NCBI GenBank assembly: GCA_965369385.1 | Contig: CBDUQP010000063.1 | Span: forward strand, 1 to 18,683 | Source of the DNA: CBDUQP01 sp965369385 | GTDB taxonomy: Bacteria; Planctomycetota; Phycisphaerae; SM23-33 | Length of the DNA stretch: 18,683 nt | Direction: 5' to 3' | In this document: positions 7,114 to 15,412 of the stretch, in pieces | How the letters are laid out: each line of letters begins with the position of its first letter | How positions within the stretch are numbered: the first letter of the stretch is position 1 | Notes under the pieces: generated by a model | The model's database searches: none | What the model saw: the letters and a program-made list of their open reading frames with translations, nothing else | Told to the model about the DNA's origin: nothing | Made by a program: the position numbers and the translations under genes

Positions 7114-8160
7114 CTAAAAATCTTTCAGTGCCGCCACAAGTGCGGCGTTTTCTTCGGGCGTGCCTATCGTGATGCGCAATTTATCCGCAAGACGCGGCTG
7201 ATTATAGTATCGGACAAAGATTCCGCGCGCCTTTAGGGCGTTAAACACGTCGCCTGCGTCCGTGCCATCGGGGACGGACGCCAGAATGAAGTTTGTTTGC
7301 GACGGGAGCACCTGAAAACCGATGGCTTCGAGCTGCGATGTCAGCTTTTTGCGGGAGGCCTTGATTTTCTCGGCCGACGCTTTCATGTAGTCTTGATCGT
7401 CCACTGCGGCAGCGCCGAGGGCTGCGGGGATTTCGCCTACATTGTAGATGGCTTTCGTCTTCAGGAGCCCATCCATAATCGCCGGCTGTGTGATGCCAAA
7501 TCCCAGGCGAATGCCCGCCATCGCGTAGCTCTTGGACAGCGTGCGAAGGATAATAATATTCTCGTATTCCTTGACGAGTTCGAGTGCGTTACTGTCTGCG
7601 AAGTCGGCGTATGCTTCGTCAATCACCAGTATGCCGCTGAGGCCTTCAGCGAGTCGCCGCAGTTCGGCGTTGTCAGCAGCTACGCCGGTGGGGCTGTTGG
7701 GGTTTGCGATGAATGTTACATCACCGGCGGCCTTGATCAGTTCATCCGTCGGCAGTGAGAAGTCATCGTTCAGGGGCACTTCCACTATTTTTGCATTCTG
7801 CACCATGCCCTGGGTTTCGTAGAACGTGAATGTGGGCACGGGGTAGACGACGCTCTTTTCGCCGCTGAGGCATGCCCGCGAGATCATGGCTATAAGATCG
7901 TCGCTACCGTCGCCGGGGATAATCCAGTCGGCAGGGACGTTCAGGGCCTTGGCGACGACTTGGCGGAACCGCTCTGCCATTGGATTAGGGTACGCGCGAA
8001 GGTCGGCTGTGTCGAAGTCATGCAGAGCATCGGCGACCGCAGGGCTCGGCGGGTATGGGTTCTCATTGGTATTGAGTTTGATAACCTTCATGCCATCTTT
8101 GGGCTGCTCGCCGGGCACGTAGGCTTCCATCGCGTCGATATTATTCAAGAAATAGCTCAT
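7114..8160 (-). CDS. hisC: Histidinol-phosphate aminotransferase
   Basis: This encodes a 348-residue PLP-dependent class I/II aminotransferase of the HisC type. It converts imidazole-acetol phosphate and glutamate to histidinol phosphate. Visible family features are KLNTNENPYPPSP (28-40), PGDGSDDLI (82-90), NPNSPTG (153-159), DEAYADF (181-187) and the Schiff-base lysine Lys210 in RTLSKSYAMAGIRLGF. The C-terminus shows the arginine segment FVRYYNQPRLADKLRITIG, which binds substrate phosphate or carboxylate in this family. It lies 65 bp downstream of hisD and 74 bp upstream of hisB on the same strand. Only a weak GAAGAA ribosome binding site is seen. Confidence 0.96.
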   Translation of the reverse strand: MSYFLNNIDAMEAYVPGEQPKDGMKVIKLNTNENPYPPSPAVADALHDFDTADLRAYPNPMAERFRQVVAKALNVPADWIIPGDGSDDLIAMISRACLSGEKSVVYPVPTFTFYETQGMVQNAKIVEVPLNDDFSLPTDELIKAAGDVTFIANPNSPTGVAADNAELRRLAEGLSGILVIDEAYADFADSNALELVKEYENIIILRTLSKSYAMAGIRLGFGITQPAIMDGLLKTKAIYNVGEIPAALGAAAVDDQDYMKASAEKIKASRKKLTSQLEAIGFQVLPSQTNFILASVPDGTDAGDVFNALKARGIFVRYYNQPRLADKLRITIGTPEENAALVAALKDF

Positions 8161-8225
8161 TTCAGTTCTTCGGTGCTTTTTAGTGTTCTCTTGTATTTGT
8201 CTCTCGGCAACCTGCCTGCGGGCGG

Positions 8226-9548
8226 CTATTGCGAGTCATTTTCTGTTCTGATACTCACGGCGCGAGCGTGTGCGGTTAGGCCCTCATGCGTGGCGAAGTC
8301 TATAACGTCCGGGCCATCGGCGCACAGAGACTGGCGATCGTATTCGATTATGCTGGTGGCCTTGCGGAAATCATTGCAGTTCAGTGGGCCGAAGAATTTC
8401 GCGGTTGAGCCTGTGGGCAGTACGTGCGACGGGCCAGCATAGTAGTCGCCAAGCGATACCGGTGTGTGCGGGCCCAGGAATATCGCGCCGGCGTTGCGGA
8501 TTTTCGACAGGACGGTTGGATTGTCGGCTGTGACGATCTGGAGGTGCTCAGCCGCGAAATCGTTGGCTACTTCACACGCCTGGTCCATATCGCCGGTGAT
8601 AATCATTGAACTGAACGCTTCGATGCAGGCTTTCGCTTCGTCGCCGCGCGTGAGCAGCGGCAGTTGGATATCGAGCTGGGCTTTGACATCGTCTGCGAGT
8701 TTCTGCGAAGGCGTCACGAGCATTGCCCACCCGGGATTGTGCTCTGCTTGTGCGATCATGTCGGCGGCTACTTCGTTGGCGTTTGCGGTGTCGTCGGCCA
8801 CGATTACCACTTCACTCGGGCCGGCGATGGAGTCTATGCCGACGATACCGAACAACTGCCGCTTGGCTTCGGCGACGAAGGCGTTGCCCGGTCCGACGAT
8901 CTTGTTGACTGGCGTTATTGTCTCGGTCCCGTAGGCCAGTGCAGCCATCGCTACCGCTCCGCCAAGCTGGATCACCTCGGTGATGCCCAGTTCGCCGGCA
9001 AGTGCCAACGCCATGGGGTTTATCTGCCCGCCGGTGGGTGGGCTTGCCATCACGATCTGCCTGACACCTGCAACCTGTGCGGGGACAACAGTCATCAGCA
9101 CGGTTGACGGGTAGATCGCCCGGCCGCCGGGCACATAAACGCCGACGCGATCCATGGGCGTATACCGCACGCCAAGCGTTCTTCCATCGCGAACAAGCGG
9201 CGGCGGATCGCTCACGAGTATGGATTGCTGATACTCGCGAATATTCGCTGCAGCGCTGCGTATGATCTTCAGGAAAGCCGGGTCGGCCTGCTTGTGTGCA
9301 GCCAGGATATCTTCTTCGGGGATGCGGACCGTTTCGGAGGTAACTTCCGCGAGATCGAGCTTGGATGTGAGCTTGGCAGCGGCGGAATCTCCACGGTCTT
9401 TCACCTGCGTGATGATGTCCCTTACGATTGCCGGGACGTCCAGATCCTGCTGCCCGCCGGCAAGGAGTCCGCCGGCGAGGCGCTTTCGTAGCTCTGTGGC
9501 GGCTAGTTTGCCATCGAAGCTGTCGTATTGAATGGTCTTGATATTCAT
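8226..9548 (-). CDS. hisD: Histidinol dehydrogenase
   Basis: This encodes 440 residues from ATG 9548; a GTG at 9569 would add seven residues but has no better ribosome binding site. HisD catalyses the last two NAD-dependent oxidations from histidinol to histidine. Visible features are the nucleotide-binding stretch VGVYVPGGRAIYPSTVLM (135-152), NKIVGPGNAFVAEAKR, and AGPSEVVIVAD. Zinc ligands fit Gln267 and His270 in IAQAEHNP, Asp368 in SLGDYYAGPSHVLPT and His427 in LTAHARA. The general-base pair is Glu334-His335 in AAEHLQI. It is the first gene of a hisD-hisC-hisB run; other his genes must lie elsewhere. A perfect inverted repeat (9618-9701) lies upstream. Confidence 0.97.
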   Translation of the reverse strand: MNIKTIQYDSFDGKLAATELRKRLAGGLLAGGQQDLDVPAIVRDIITQVKDRGDSAAAKLTSKLDLAEVTSETVRIPEEDILAAHKQADPAFLKIIRSAAANIREYQQSILVSDPPPLVRDGRTLGVRYTPMDRVGVYVPGGRAIYPSTVLMTVVPAQVAGVRQIVMASPPTGGQINPMALALAGELGITEVIQLGGAVAMAALAYGTETITPVNKIVGPGNAFVAEAKRQLFGIVGIDSIAGPSEVVIVADDTANANEVAADMIAQAEHNPGWAMLVTPSQKLADDVKAQLDIQLPLLTRGDEAKACIEAFSSMIITGDMDQACEVANDFAAEHLQIVTADNPTVLSKIRNAGAIFLGPHTPVSLGDYYAGPSHVLPTGSTAKFFGPLNCNDFRKATSIIEYDRQSLCADGPDVIDFATHEGLTAHARAVSIRTENDSQ

Positions 9549-9617
9549 AATCACCCACAATCTACGCACGAAACACCACTATTGCAATGTTTCAGTTGGG
9601 CGGAACGCGTCCACATT

Positions 9618-9701
9618 GAGATAAAGGGGTCAGGAACCTTTTTTAAGCTTCTCTATGGCCTATATTGCCAGCCTCTAAAAGGTTCCTGACCCCTTTATCT
9701 C
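9618..9701. repeat. Perfect 25-bp inverted repeat (REPIN-like) upstream of hisD
   Basis: GAGATAAAGGGGTCAGGAAC continues to 9642 and is repeated exactly in reverse complement at 9677-9701, with a 34-nt spacer containing AAGCTTCTCT. The arms differ from those flanking the RAYT, so this is a second family of hairpin element. It sits between two minus-strand genes (HAD hydrolase and hisD) and could also work as a transcription barrier. Confidence 0.85.
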
Positions 9702-9718
9702 CGGCTGCGACAGCGTCG

Positions 9719-10537
9719 CTAGGCGTTGTCGGGGTCATCGAGCACGAATTGTCTAACCGCCGCCGCCACTCCGCCCGCGTCATTATGCTTGGTTACATGG
9801 TCTGCCACGCTGAGGGCCCTGGGCGAGCCGTTTGCCATCGCCACGCCCACGCCGGCCCACGAAAGCATGCCTGCATCGTTGGAATTGTCGCCAATCGCGA
9901 GGATATGCTCTCTCGATATGCCCATTTCCTTGGAGACTATTTGCAGGGCATCTCCCTTGTCGGCCGCGATGTGAAGAATCTGCAACAGGCATTCTTCCGT
10001 CTTCGTGGCGGTTACAAACGCCGAGTGCCTTGCCTGCACGGCTTTCTGGATGTTGTCCAGCCAGTCGGTCTGGCCCAGGATGAGCAGCCTGCTTATGGGT
10101 TGGTTCAGCCATTGATCGACAGGTTTTATGGCGGTAGGGCTCCAGGTTTTCTGCGATTCGCTCTGCCAATTCATTTCAACGCGATCGGTGAACCATTCGT
10201 CAAAAACTTCGCCTGAAATCAGACATCGGGGGTACATTTTTCTTGCCAGCAGGGCAATATCGCGGGTGTGCCTGGCTTGCACGGGGCGGTGCAGGAGGAT
10301 TTTGCCTGTGGTGGGGTTCCACGCGACCGCGCCGTTGTGGTTAATCATCGGCGTGTCCAGCTTGAGCTGCGTGTAGAAAGGCATAACACTGCGTGGCGGG
10401 CGGGCGCTTGCCAGAACGATCTTCAGGTCCGACATTTCCCTCGCAGAAGACAGAACGCGTATGCTCTCGTCGGAGATGCTCTTCGACGAGTTAAGCAGCG
10501 TGCCATCCAAGTCTATTGTCAAAAGCCGAATTCTCAT
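9719..10537 (-). CDS. Cof-type HAD-superfamily phosphatase
   Basis: This encodes 272 residues from ATG 10537; a TTG at 10552 could add five. The HAD motif I is TIDLDGTLLNS with nucleophile Asp9 and Asp11. Motif II is probably VLASARPP (41-48). Motif III lysine is Lys194 in ADKGDAL, and motif IV is GDNSNDAGML with Asp217 and Asp221. The region between motifs II and III (~80-190) is the type IIB (Cof) cap. Such enzymes dephosphorylate sugar phosphates, flavin precursors or similar small metabolites; the substrate here cannot be read. It is on the same strand as the his genes but separated from them by the 9618-9701 hairpin, so it is probably a separate unit. Confidence 0.9.
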   Translation of the reverse strand: MRIRLLTIDLDGTLLNSSKSISDESIRVLSSAREMSDLKIVLASARPPRSVMPFYTQLKLDTPMINHNGAVAWNPTTGKILLHRPVQARHTRDIALLARKMYPRCLISGEVFDEWFTDRVEMNWQSESQKTWSPTAIKPVDQWLNQPISRLLILGQTDWLDNIQKAVQARHSAFVTATKTEECLLQILHIAADKGDALQIVSKEMGISREHILAIGDNSNDAGMLSWAGVGVAMANGSPRALSVADHVTKHNDAGGVAAAVRQFVLDDPDNA

Positions 10538-10572
10538 GGCGATTCGGATCAAATAATAGCATAATGGTAACG

Positions 10573-10598
10573 CAAATTCACCCCATATGGTGAATTTG
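10573..10598. promoter_or_regulatory. Operator-like palindrome in divergent intergenic region
   Basis: CAAATTCACC (10573-10582) and GGTGAATTTG (10589-10598) form a perfect 10-bp inverted repeat with the six-base spacer CCATAT. It lies between the divergent HAD phosphatase gene and the gene starting at 10736. The short AT-rich spacing fits a dimeric regulator site; a hairpin in RNA is also possible. Confidence 0.45.
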
Positions 10599-10722
10599 GC
10601 TGCACTGGGTTGAAAAGGGAAAAGAGTGCTTGTGGAACTTTTGTTTCTACTTGCGCGTCATATTTGTGTGAGGGACGTCTGCGGGCCGGGTGGCTTTTTG
10701 GTATGCAGGTGTCTTGCAGCGT

Positions 10723-10730
10723 GGGAGAGA
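10723..10730 (+). promoter_or_regulatory. Ribosome binding site for start at 10736
   Basis: GGGAGAGA lies five bases before ATG 10736. It supports this start over an upstream in-frame start at 10610, and the chosen start gives a typical signal peptide. Confidence 0.7.
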
Positions 10731-10735
10731 TTGCT

Positions 10736-12766
10736 ATGATTGACAGTGCTAAAGGGGTTAAGTGTTTTTCATTTTGGATTTGTCTCGGCTTGTGCGTATT
10801 GTGCGTGCAGGGATTCCCGGTTCGTCCGGCGATGGGCGTGATCGTTATCGATGGGGACATTTCAGACTGGGCGACGACTCCCGGACGATCAGTCCGCAAG
10901 GTATCAGTCGTGTCAGCGAGCCCTCACTTGCCGCGGGAGGGAACCATCAATTTCAATCGCGGTTACCACTCAATATCTGATGGAGGCGGGTACCTGTGGG
11001 ATATCCAGAATACGGGCGGCGTCCGGCGAGGCACACAAAACGCCTATGGCGGCGGGATGCAGATCCGGGTTCATGGACAACATTTCTATTCCAACACAAA
11101 TAACGGATGGTCGAACAAGGCCGGCGACGAGATAGAGATGGGCCCGCGGAACATGCACGGCGTCAATATCTATCGCCGCATCAAGGTCTACAAGGACCGG
11201 CCGCTGGCCAGGTGGCTGGACATTCTGGAAAACACCACCGCAAAAGAAGTCATAGTTCCGGTTAACTATCGGACCCAGATTCCGTACAGCATCGCCAGTA
11301 AGAAATCCAGCAGTGGCGATGCGGTGGTGGATGACAAGGATTTTGCCTTCTGGACGAAGACTCGCGGCCCCAGAGTCCCCAGCACGCTGCATGTCGTGAA
11401 TTTCGGAAAGACCAAGATCAAGCCGAAAGTGACCATCATCGGCAACCAGATAACATATCAGTACAATCTGAAAATACCTGCCGGCAAGACGGTGATCCTC
11501 TGCCACTTCGAGAGCCAGAATCGCGACACAAACGCCCTTGATGCCCTGATGACCGACTTCCCGGCCTACAAGTTGCTGAAAGACCTTCCCCGGGGCGTTC
11601 GCAAGATGATCCTGAATATGAAGGTGTTCACCGGGATAGGCGGCGTGAAACTTGAACGCCGCGCAGGCAGCGGGGTTGTCCATCTGAGACAGGCCGCTCC
11701 GCTCTTTGGAACGATAATGAACGAGAGCTTTTCACTGAAGACCAGGATTGGCCTGGTTAAACTGTCTGCGGGGAAGGTAGTTGGGATGGCAGGCAGGAAT
11801 GACGGCGGGGTGGCTGTTGTGCTCACCGACGGTCAGGTTCTGACGACGGATTCCAGTGATATCGTCTTGCAGGTGAAGCTCAGCGGCGGTTCGATACTCA
11901 AGGTTCCGGTCAGGAAAGTTCGCCAGTGGTCTTACGGTATAAGCAAGAGTCGCCCGGAAGAGATAGCATTCACCAGACCCTATGTAATGTTGGAATCTGG
12001 CGACAGCCTCATGGTTGCTGCTGAGACACTTGATCTTACGTTCCTGACCAGAAACGGCAAGGTGAAGCTTGACGCAAGGAGTCTGCTGAGCGTATCGACC
12101 GAGGCGGAAGACAATGGTGTGCATGTCGCGAGGTTCCGCAACGGGAGTGTTCTGAGTGGTATTTTGCTGGCACGCAAGCTTCGGCTGAAAAGCCTGATGG
12201 GGCCGGAAATATCTGTACCGGTTTCACAGATAAGGATGCTGCGTTTCTCAGACGCCCAAACGCAGGATGACCTGCTGACACGCATGGAATTAACCAACGG
12301 TGACAGGCTGTTTGGATCACTATGCAAGGGGAGTTTCAAGCTTACCACCGATTACGGAAAAGTTGACGTCAAGTCTGACAGGATCCGGAGACTCAATTTT
12401 CATCCGGGCAAGGCCGGGCGCGTTACCCTGCGAACATGGGACGGTACATCGCTCACCGGATGGCTGGGGCAGGCGACGTTGGAGTTCAGGGTGGCCGGGG
12501 ATACGAAGCTTTCTGTCCATGCGGGGCAGTGTGCACAGATATTGTCGCCAACTGCGATGCCTGCCGAAGAGACGCGAAAAAAGGTGGAGCAGCTTATCGC
12601 CCAACTGGGCAGCGAGAGTTATCAGGAGCGTCAGGTAGCTACGCGGAAGCTGATGAAAATGGGCCGTGTGATAAAGGGTATCCTGCTGGAGAATCTTGAT
12701 TGCGGCGATCCTGAAGTTCGCCAGCGACTGGAAGAAGTGCTCACAGCGTTTGCCGCGAACCGATAG
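10736..12766 (+). CDS. Exported protein: shared N-domain, six beta modules, HEAT-like tail
   Basis: This encodes 676 residues; I do not know a named family. Residues 1-34 look like a signal peptide (KCFSFWICLGLCVLCVQGF... RPAMG). VIDGDISDW (37-45) resembles the first strand of CBM9-like domains but is short. Residues ~80-296 are clearly homologous to the next gene's product (DEIEMGPRNMHGVNIYRRIKV matches its GREIEIGPWTNRGVKVYRRI). Residues ~311-604 contain six ~43-residue modules following a V-L-dG-L-G-L-L-T-G-V-I pattern, for example MELTNGDRLFGSL (517-529). Residues 611-676 form a HEAT-like unit (LIAQLGSESYQERQVATRKL, then DPEVRQRLEEVL) common in planctomycete secreted proteins. It is presumably periplasmic. 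The paralogue starts 96 bp downstream. Confidence 0.88.
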   Translation: MIDSAKGVKCFSFWICLGLCVLCVQGFPVRPAMGVIVIDGDISDWATTPGRSVRKVSVVSASPHLPREGTINFNRGYHSISDGGGYLWDIQNTGGVRRGTQNAYGGGMQIRVHGQHFYSNTNNGWSNKAGDEIEMGPRNMHGVNIYRRIKVYKDRPLARWLDILENTTAKEVIVPVNYRTQIPYSIASKKSSSGDAVVDDKDFAFWTKTRGPRVPSTLHVVNFGKTKIKPKVTIIGNQITYQYNLKIPAGKTVILCHFESQNRDTNALDALMTDFPAYKLLKDLPRGVRKMILNMKVFTGIGGVKLERRAGSGVVHLRQAAPLFGTIMNESFSLKTRIGLVKLSAGKVVGMAGRNDGGVAVVLTDGQVLTTDSSDIVLQVKLSGGSILKVPVRKVRQWSYGISKSRPEEIAFTRPYVMLESGDSLMVAAETLDLTFLTRNGKVKLDARSLLSVSTEAEDNGVHVARFRNGSVLSGILLARKLRLKSLMGPEISVPVSQIRMLRFSDAQTQDDLLTRMELTNGDRLFGSLCKGSFKLTTDYGKVDVKSDRIRRLNFHPGKAGRVTLRTWDGTSLTGWLGQATLEFRVAGDTKLSVHAGQCAQILSPTAMPAEETRKKVEQLIAQLGSESYQERQVATRKLMKMGRVIKGILLENLDCGDPEVRQRLEEVLTAFAANR

Positions 12767-12862
12767 TGCGTTAAACGCGGGCAACTGATCGTTATGAGAG
12801 AATCGAGCAGCACTGGGAATGATGGATGTCCGGTTGCGACAGTCCACATATTACGGGCAGGA

Positions 12863-14869
12863 ATGATGACAAGAAGAACGAAATACACGGTACTGGCTGG
12901 TTTGCTGGCGATGGTATTTTCGCAGGCTGCTTTGGGCGGAATACATGTCATAAAGAGTAGCGTGCAGAGTGGTACGTGGTATATCAATGACGGCACGGGG
13001 CAGCGTTGGGATATCAACACGCTTACCGGGATTGTTAACGATGGTAACGGTGATGCCTATGACGGCGCAATGACAATGACTGTCAACGGCAAGAAGTTCT
13101 CCGTCTCGAGGCGGAAGCTTGCAAGCTTGGACTCTATGGGACGTGAGATCGAGATTGGACCATGGACAAATCGCGGGGTGAAGGTGTATCGGCGGATTTA
13201 CGTGTCGCCAACGGATGGATACTGTCGCTGGATCGATATTTTCGAGAATCCAAGCAGCAGGGATGTAACGGTCAATGTGTCCTACAAGACCATCGTCGGC
13301 GGAACCTTTGAATCTGTGCGTACAGGACTTGGCAAGAAGCAGATCACGGCCCAGGACTGGGGGTTTCTGACGATCAGGACTCGCCAGGATTATCGTCCCA
13401 GGATTGTGTATTTCTTCGCTGCCAGGAATGCCACCGTGCGCCCAAACGTTACCATCGGCGGAAAGAAGAATATTACCTGCAATTACACCCTCCGGATACC
13501 TGCAAGAAAGGCATACGCATTGTGTACGTTCCAATCGCAAGAGCGTAATTCCGCCAAAGCCATGACGCTGTTGAAGGCTTTCCGCCCTGCGCGTGTGTTG
13601 AGGGGGATTCCTCTTTCGCTACGGGCCATCATAAGGAATATGGACGGCTTGCTGCTGTCGCTGGGCACCCTCGATCTGATGCGGCACCAGAAGCACGATA
13701 TAGTTGTGCTGCGCAACGGCACCCAGATGATCGGAAAGCTTGGCACGGAGGATTATGTTCTCGATACGCTCTGGGGCAAGCTGACCGTGCCTGCTGCCAA
13801 GGTTGTTGGATATCAATCGCTTGTTGGATGTGGCGATTGGGTAAAGCTTGGGCTCGTGGATGGGCAGGTAGTCGCCGGCCGGATCGACAAGACGCAACGC
13901 AGTTTCACCCTTGTTAACGGTAACAAGCTTAAGTTGACTTCTGACCGGCTGGACACTGCGGCATATCGTCTAACCCCTGAAAAGCCGGATGTGACCGCCA
14001 TCGAAAACGCCATGATCGAACTGCGAACGGGCGAGCGTCTCTTCTTTGACCTTGGCGACGGCGGGATGGATTGGGAGTTTATCAGCAGGTATGGCAGCAG
14101 CAAACTGAACCTCGCCGACCTGAATGGTATCGTGTTGCATGATACTGATGGCGGGCTGCATCGTGCGATGTTCACCAACGGTTCGATCATCGGCGGTCTG
14201 CTGGTGGCCGACAAGCTTGACCTGAAACTCAGCCTCGGATTCGGTGGAAAGGTAGACAGGCATATGGTCATGTCTATCAGGAATCCGGATTCGGATGGTG
14301 ACAATGAAGGTATTGTGACTGCCAGACCTGGCGTTTCTGCGAGTTCAAGGCGTGCGACATCGTCTTCTGCCGCGATGAGCGAGATCATTATGAATAACGG
14401 GGACATCCTGCGAGGCCGACTGACGCACTGCAAGCTTATCCTGCATACTGAACTCGGCGATATCACGGTTGATACGAGGCGGATTGTGCAGCTTGCAGCC
14501 ATCGAGGGCGATACCCGCCGCGTCGAAGTGAAACTTTCAGATGGATCCACACTGAGAGGCACGGTTCGAACCAGTGAATTCAAGTTCCAAATAACTCCCG
14601 GTCCGACGCTGTCAGTGCCGGTGGGGTATATTAGCAGTTATACCGGCTGCGGCGTGGTGAAGGCCCTCAAGCCAGGTGGAAGCATCAAACCATTGCGGCC
14701 CAAACGCCTGAAAGCTACGACGAGACCGCAAGCCGTTCGGGGGCGACGTGTAGTTCCGATGGCTGCTAGATGCGAAGTGGTTCGCAGCCGCTCAGTAGGC
14801 CAAGGCCCTCAAAGTTGCCAAGGCCAGAAAAGCCGCAAAAGCCGCCATCATGGCCGAAAGGTGATGTGA
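12863..14869 (+). CDS. Exported paralogue: shared N-domain, six beta modules, basic tail
   Basis: This encodes 668 residues from ATG 12863; the adjacent ATG 12866 is equally possible. Upstream in-frame codons back to 12794 lack a ribosome binding site and would bury the signal peptide (TKYTVLAGLLAMVFSQAALGG, 7-26). Residues ~38-260 match the previous gene's N-domain. Six beta-rich modules follow at about 277-320, 323-366, 379-427, 430-473, 505-549 and 551-594, for example IIMNNGDILRGRLTHCKLIL. A Ser/Asp-rich linker (474-504) splits modules 4 and 5. Unlike its neighbour it has no HEAT-like tail; instead it ends with ~70 residues rich in Arg and Lys. The last ~25 codons may be out of frame (see the findings). 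Function is unknown; tandem position suggests duplication. Confidence 0.87.
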   Translation: MMTRRTKYTVLAGLLAMVFSQAALGGIHVIKSSVQSGTWYINDGTGQRWDINTLTGIVNDGNGDAYDGAMTMTVNGKKFSVSRRKLASLDSMGREIEIGPWTNRGVKVYRRIYVSPTDGYCRWIDIFENPSSRDVTVNVSYKTIVGGTFESVRTGLGKKQITAQDWGFLTIRTRQDYRPRIVYFFAARNATVRPNVTIGGKKNITCNYTLRIPARKAYALCTFQSQERNSAKAMTLLKAFRPARVLRGIPLSLRAIIRNMDGLLLSLGTLDLMRHQKHDIVVLRNGTQMIGKLGTEDYVLDTLWGKLTVPAAKVVGYQSLVGCGDWVKLGLVDGQVVAGRIDKTQRSFTLVNGNKLKLTSDRLDTAAYRLTPEKPDVTAIENAMIELRTGERLFFDLGDGGMDWEFISRYGSSKLNLADLNGIVLHDTDGGLHRAMFTNGSIIGGLLVADKLDLKLSLGFGGKVDRHMVMSIRNPDSDGDNEGIVTARPGVSASSRRATSSSAAMSEIIMNNGDILRGRLTHCKLILHTELGDITVDTRRIVQLAAIEGDTRRVEVKLSDGSTLRGTVRTSEFKFQITPGPTLSVPVGYISSYTGCGVVKALKPGGSIKPLRPKRLKATTRPQAVRGRRVVPMAARCEVVRSRSVGQGPQSCQGQKSRKSRHHGRKVM

Positions 14870-14943
14870 ATGTCATCGTGAAATGATGCTCGGTGAGATA
14901 GCTATCTTCCGCTGTAACTCTTCACATATCGGCATCGCTTTGG

Positions 14944-15174
14944 TCAGGCGGAGGGAGGAGTTGGCCAGGTCTGCCTGGGGGGATCCTGCTGGTGTTGGTC
15001 GGGCTTATCTGGCGAATCCGGCTGGTAGTGCAGGAGTTCAGTCGTGTCGGATAACGATTTGCAGTTTCCCCTTGCGATGGCGTGGCAACATTGTCCGTGG
15101 TTGTGAAAGAAACATGTCTGACATGCTGGCATCTCGATGGTCTCTTTTTTGTTCATGTGTTCCCCTTTGTTCAT
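14944..15174 (-). CDS. Cys-rich small protein with a duplicated start site
   Basis: This encodes 76 residues from ATG 15174, or 70 from the in-frame ATG 15156. The 18-bp unit GGGGAACACATGAACAAA, which holds the ribosome binding site and start codon, is present twice in exact tandem. The shorter form has the better AAAGGGG site. In the 70-residue form, cysteines at 12, 15, 23, 24 and 32 (ACQTCFFHNHGQCCHAIARG, then NCK) form a compact CxxC-CC-C cluster of the kind that binds zinc or an Fe-S centre. The rest is Pro/Gln/Asp-rich. A near-consensus promoter lies just upstream at 15229-15258. I recognise no family; the metal binding is inferred. Confidence 0.5.
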   Translation of the reverse strand: MNKGEHMNKKETIEMPACQTCFFHNHGQCCHAIARGNCKSLSDTTELLHYQPDSPDKPDQHQQDPPRQTWPTPPSA

Positions 15175-15182
15175 GTGTTCCC
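15138..15182 (-). repeat. Tandem 18-bp duplication of RBS and start codon
   Basis: On the minus strand GGGGAACACATGAACAAA occurs twice back to back within 15148-15182, keeping the reading frame (Gly-Glu-His-Met-Asn-Lys). It gives the Cys-rich gene two initiation sites. Confidence 0.8.
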
Positions 15183-15228
15183 CACACAACGAAAGTTTGT
15201 GAGTTGTCTCTTCTTCACCATGTGCTAG

Positions 15229-15258
15229 ATTGTATGCTTGCAGGCAAGTAGATTTCAA
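15229..15258 (-). promoter_or_regulatory. Near-consensus promoter of the Cys-rich small gene
   Basis: On the minus strand TTGAAA (15253-15258) and TACAAT (15229-15234) are each one base from consensus and 18 bp apart. Transcription would start near 15222, giving a leader of ~48 nt before ATG 15174. Confidence 0.6.
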
Positions 15259-15412
15259 TTGATGATATGGAGTTTATGGTTATTTTGGTATTTGTAAGTC
15301 TTCTAAAGTAAGGTGTTATCCTTAGGTGATAATACGCTAGTCTCGTGTGCGGTCGCGGCGTAGTGGGTGGATGTATGGGGTTTGCTGGGGATTGCTGTGT
15401 GCGGGAATTGTG

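Noticed and set aside
9559..9587. Possible hisD promoter TTGCAA-N17-TAGATT on the minus strand
   Set aside because: Both elements are weak, and transcription would start only ~4 nt before ATG 9548.
9719..10537. HAD protein as the missing histidinol-phosphate phosphatase
   Set aside because: Its cap and motifs are Cof type, not the HisB-N or HisK/PHP type, and the hairpin separates it from the his genes; the role cannot be supported.
10610..10735. N-terminal extension of the first exported protein from ATG 10610
   Set aside because: It has no ribosome binding site and would place the signal peptide 42 residues inside the protein.
14883..15251. Plus-strand open frame of ~120 codons
   Set aside because: It lies opposite the Cys-rich gene, has no ribosome binding site or motif, and covers the other gene's promoter and start repeats.
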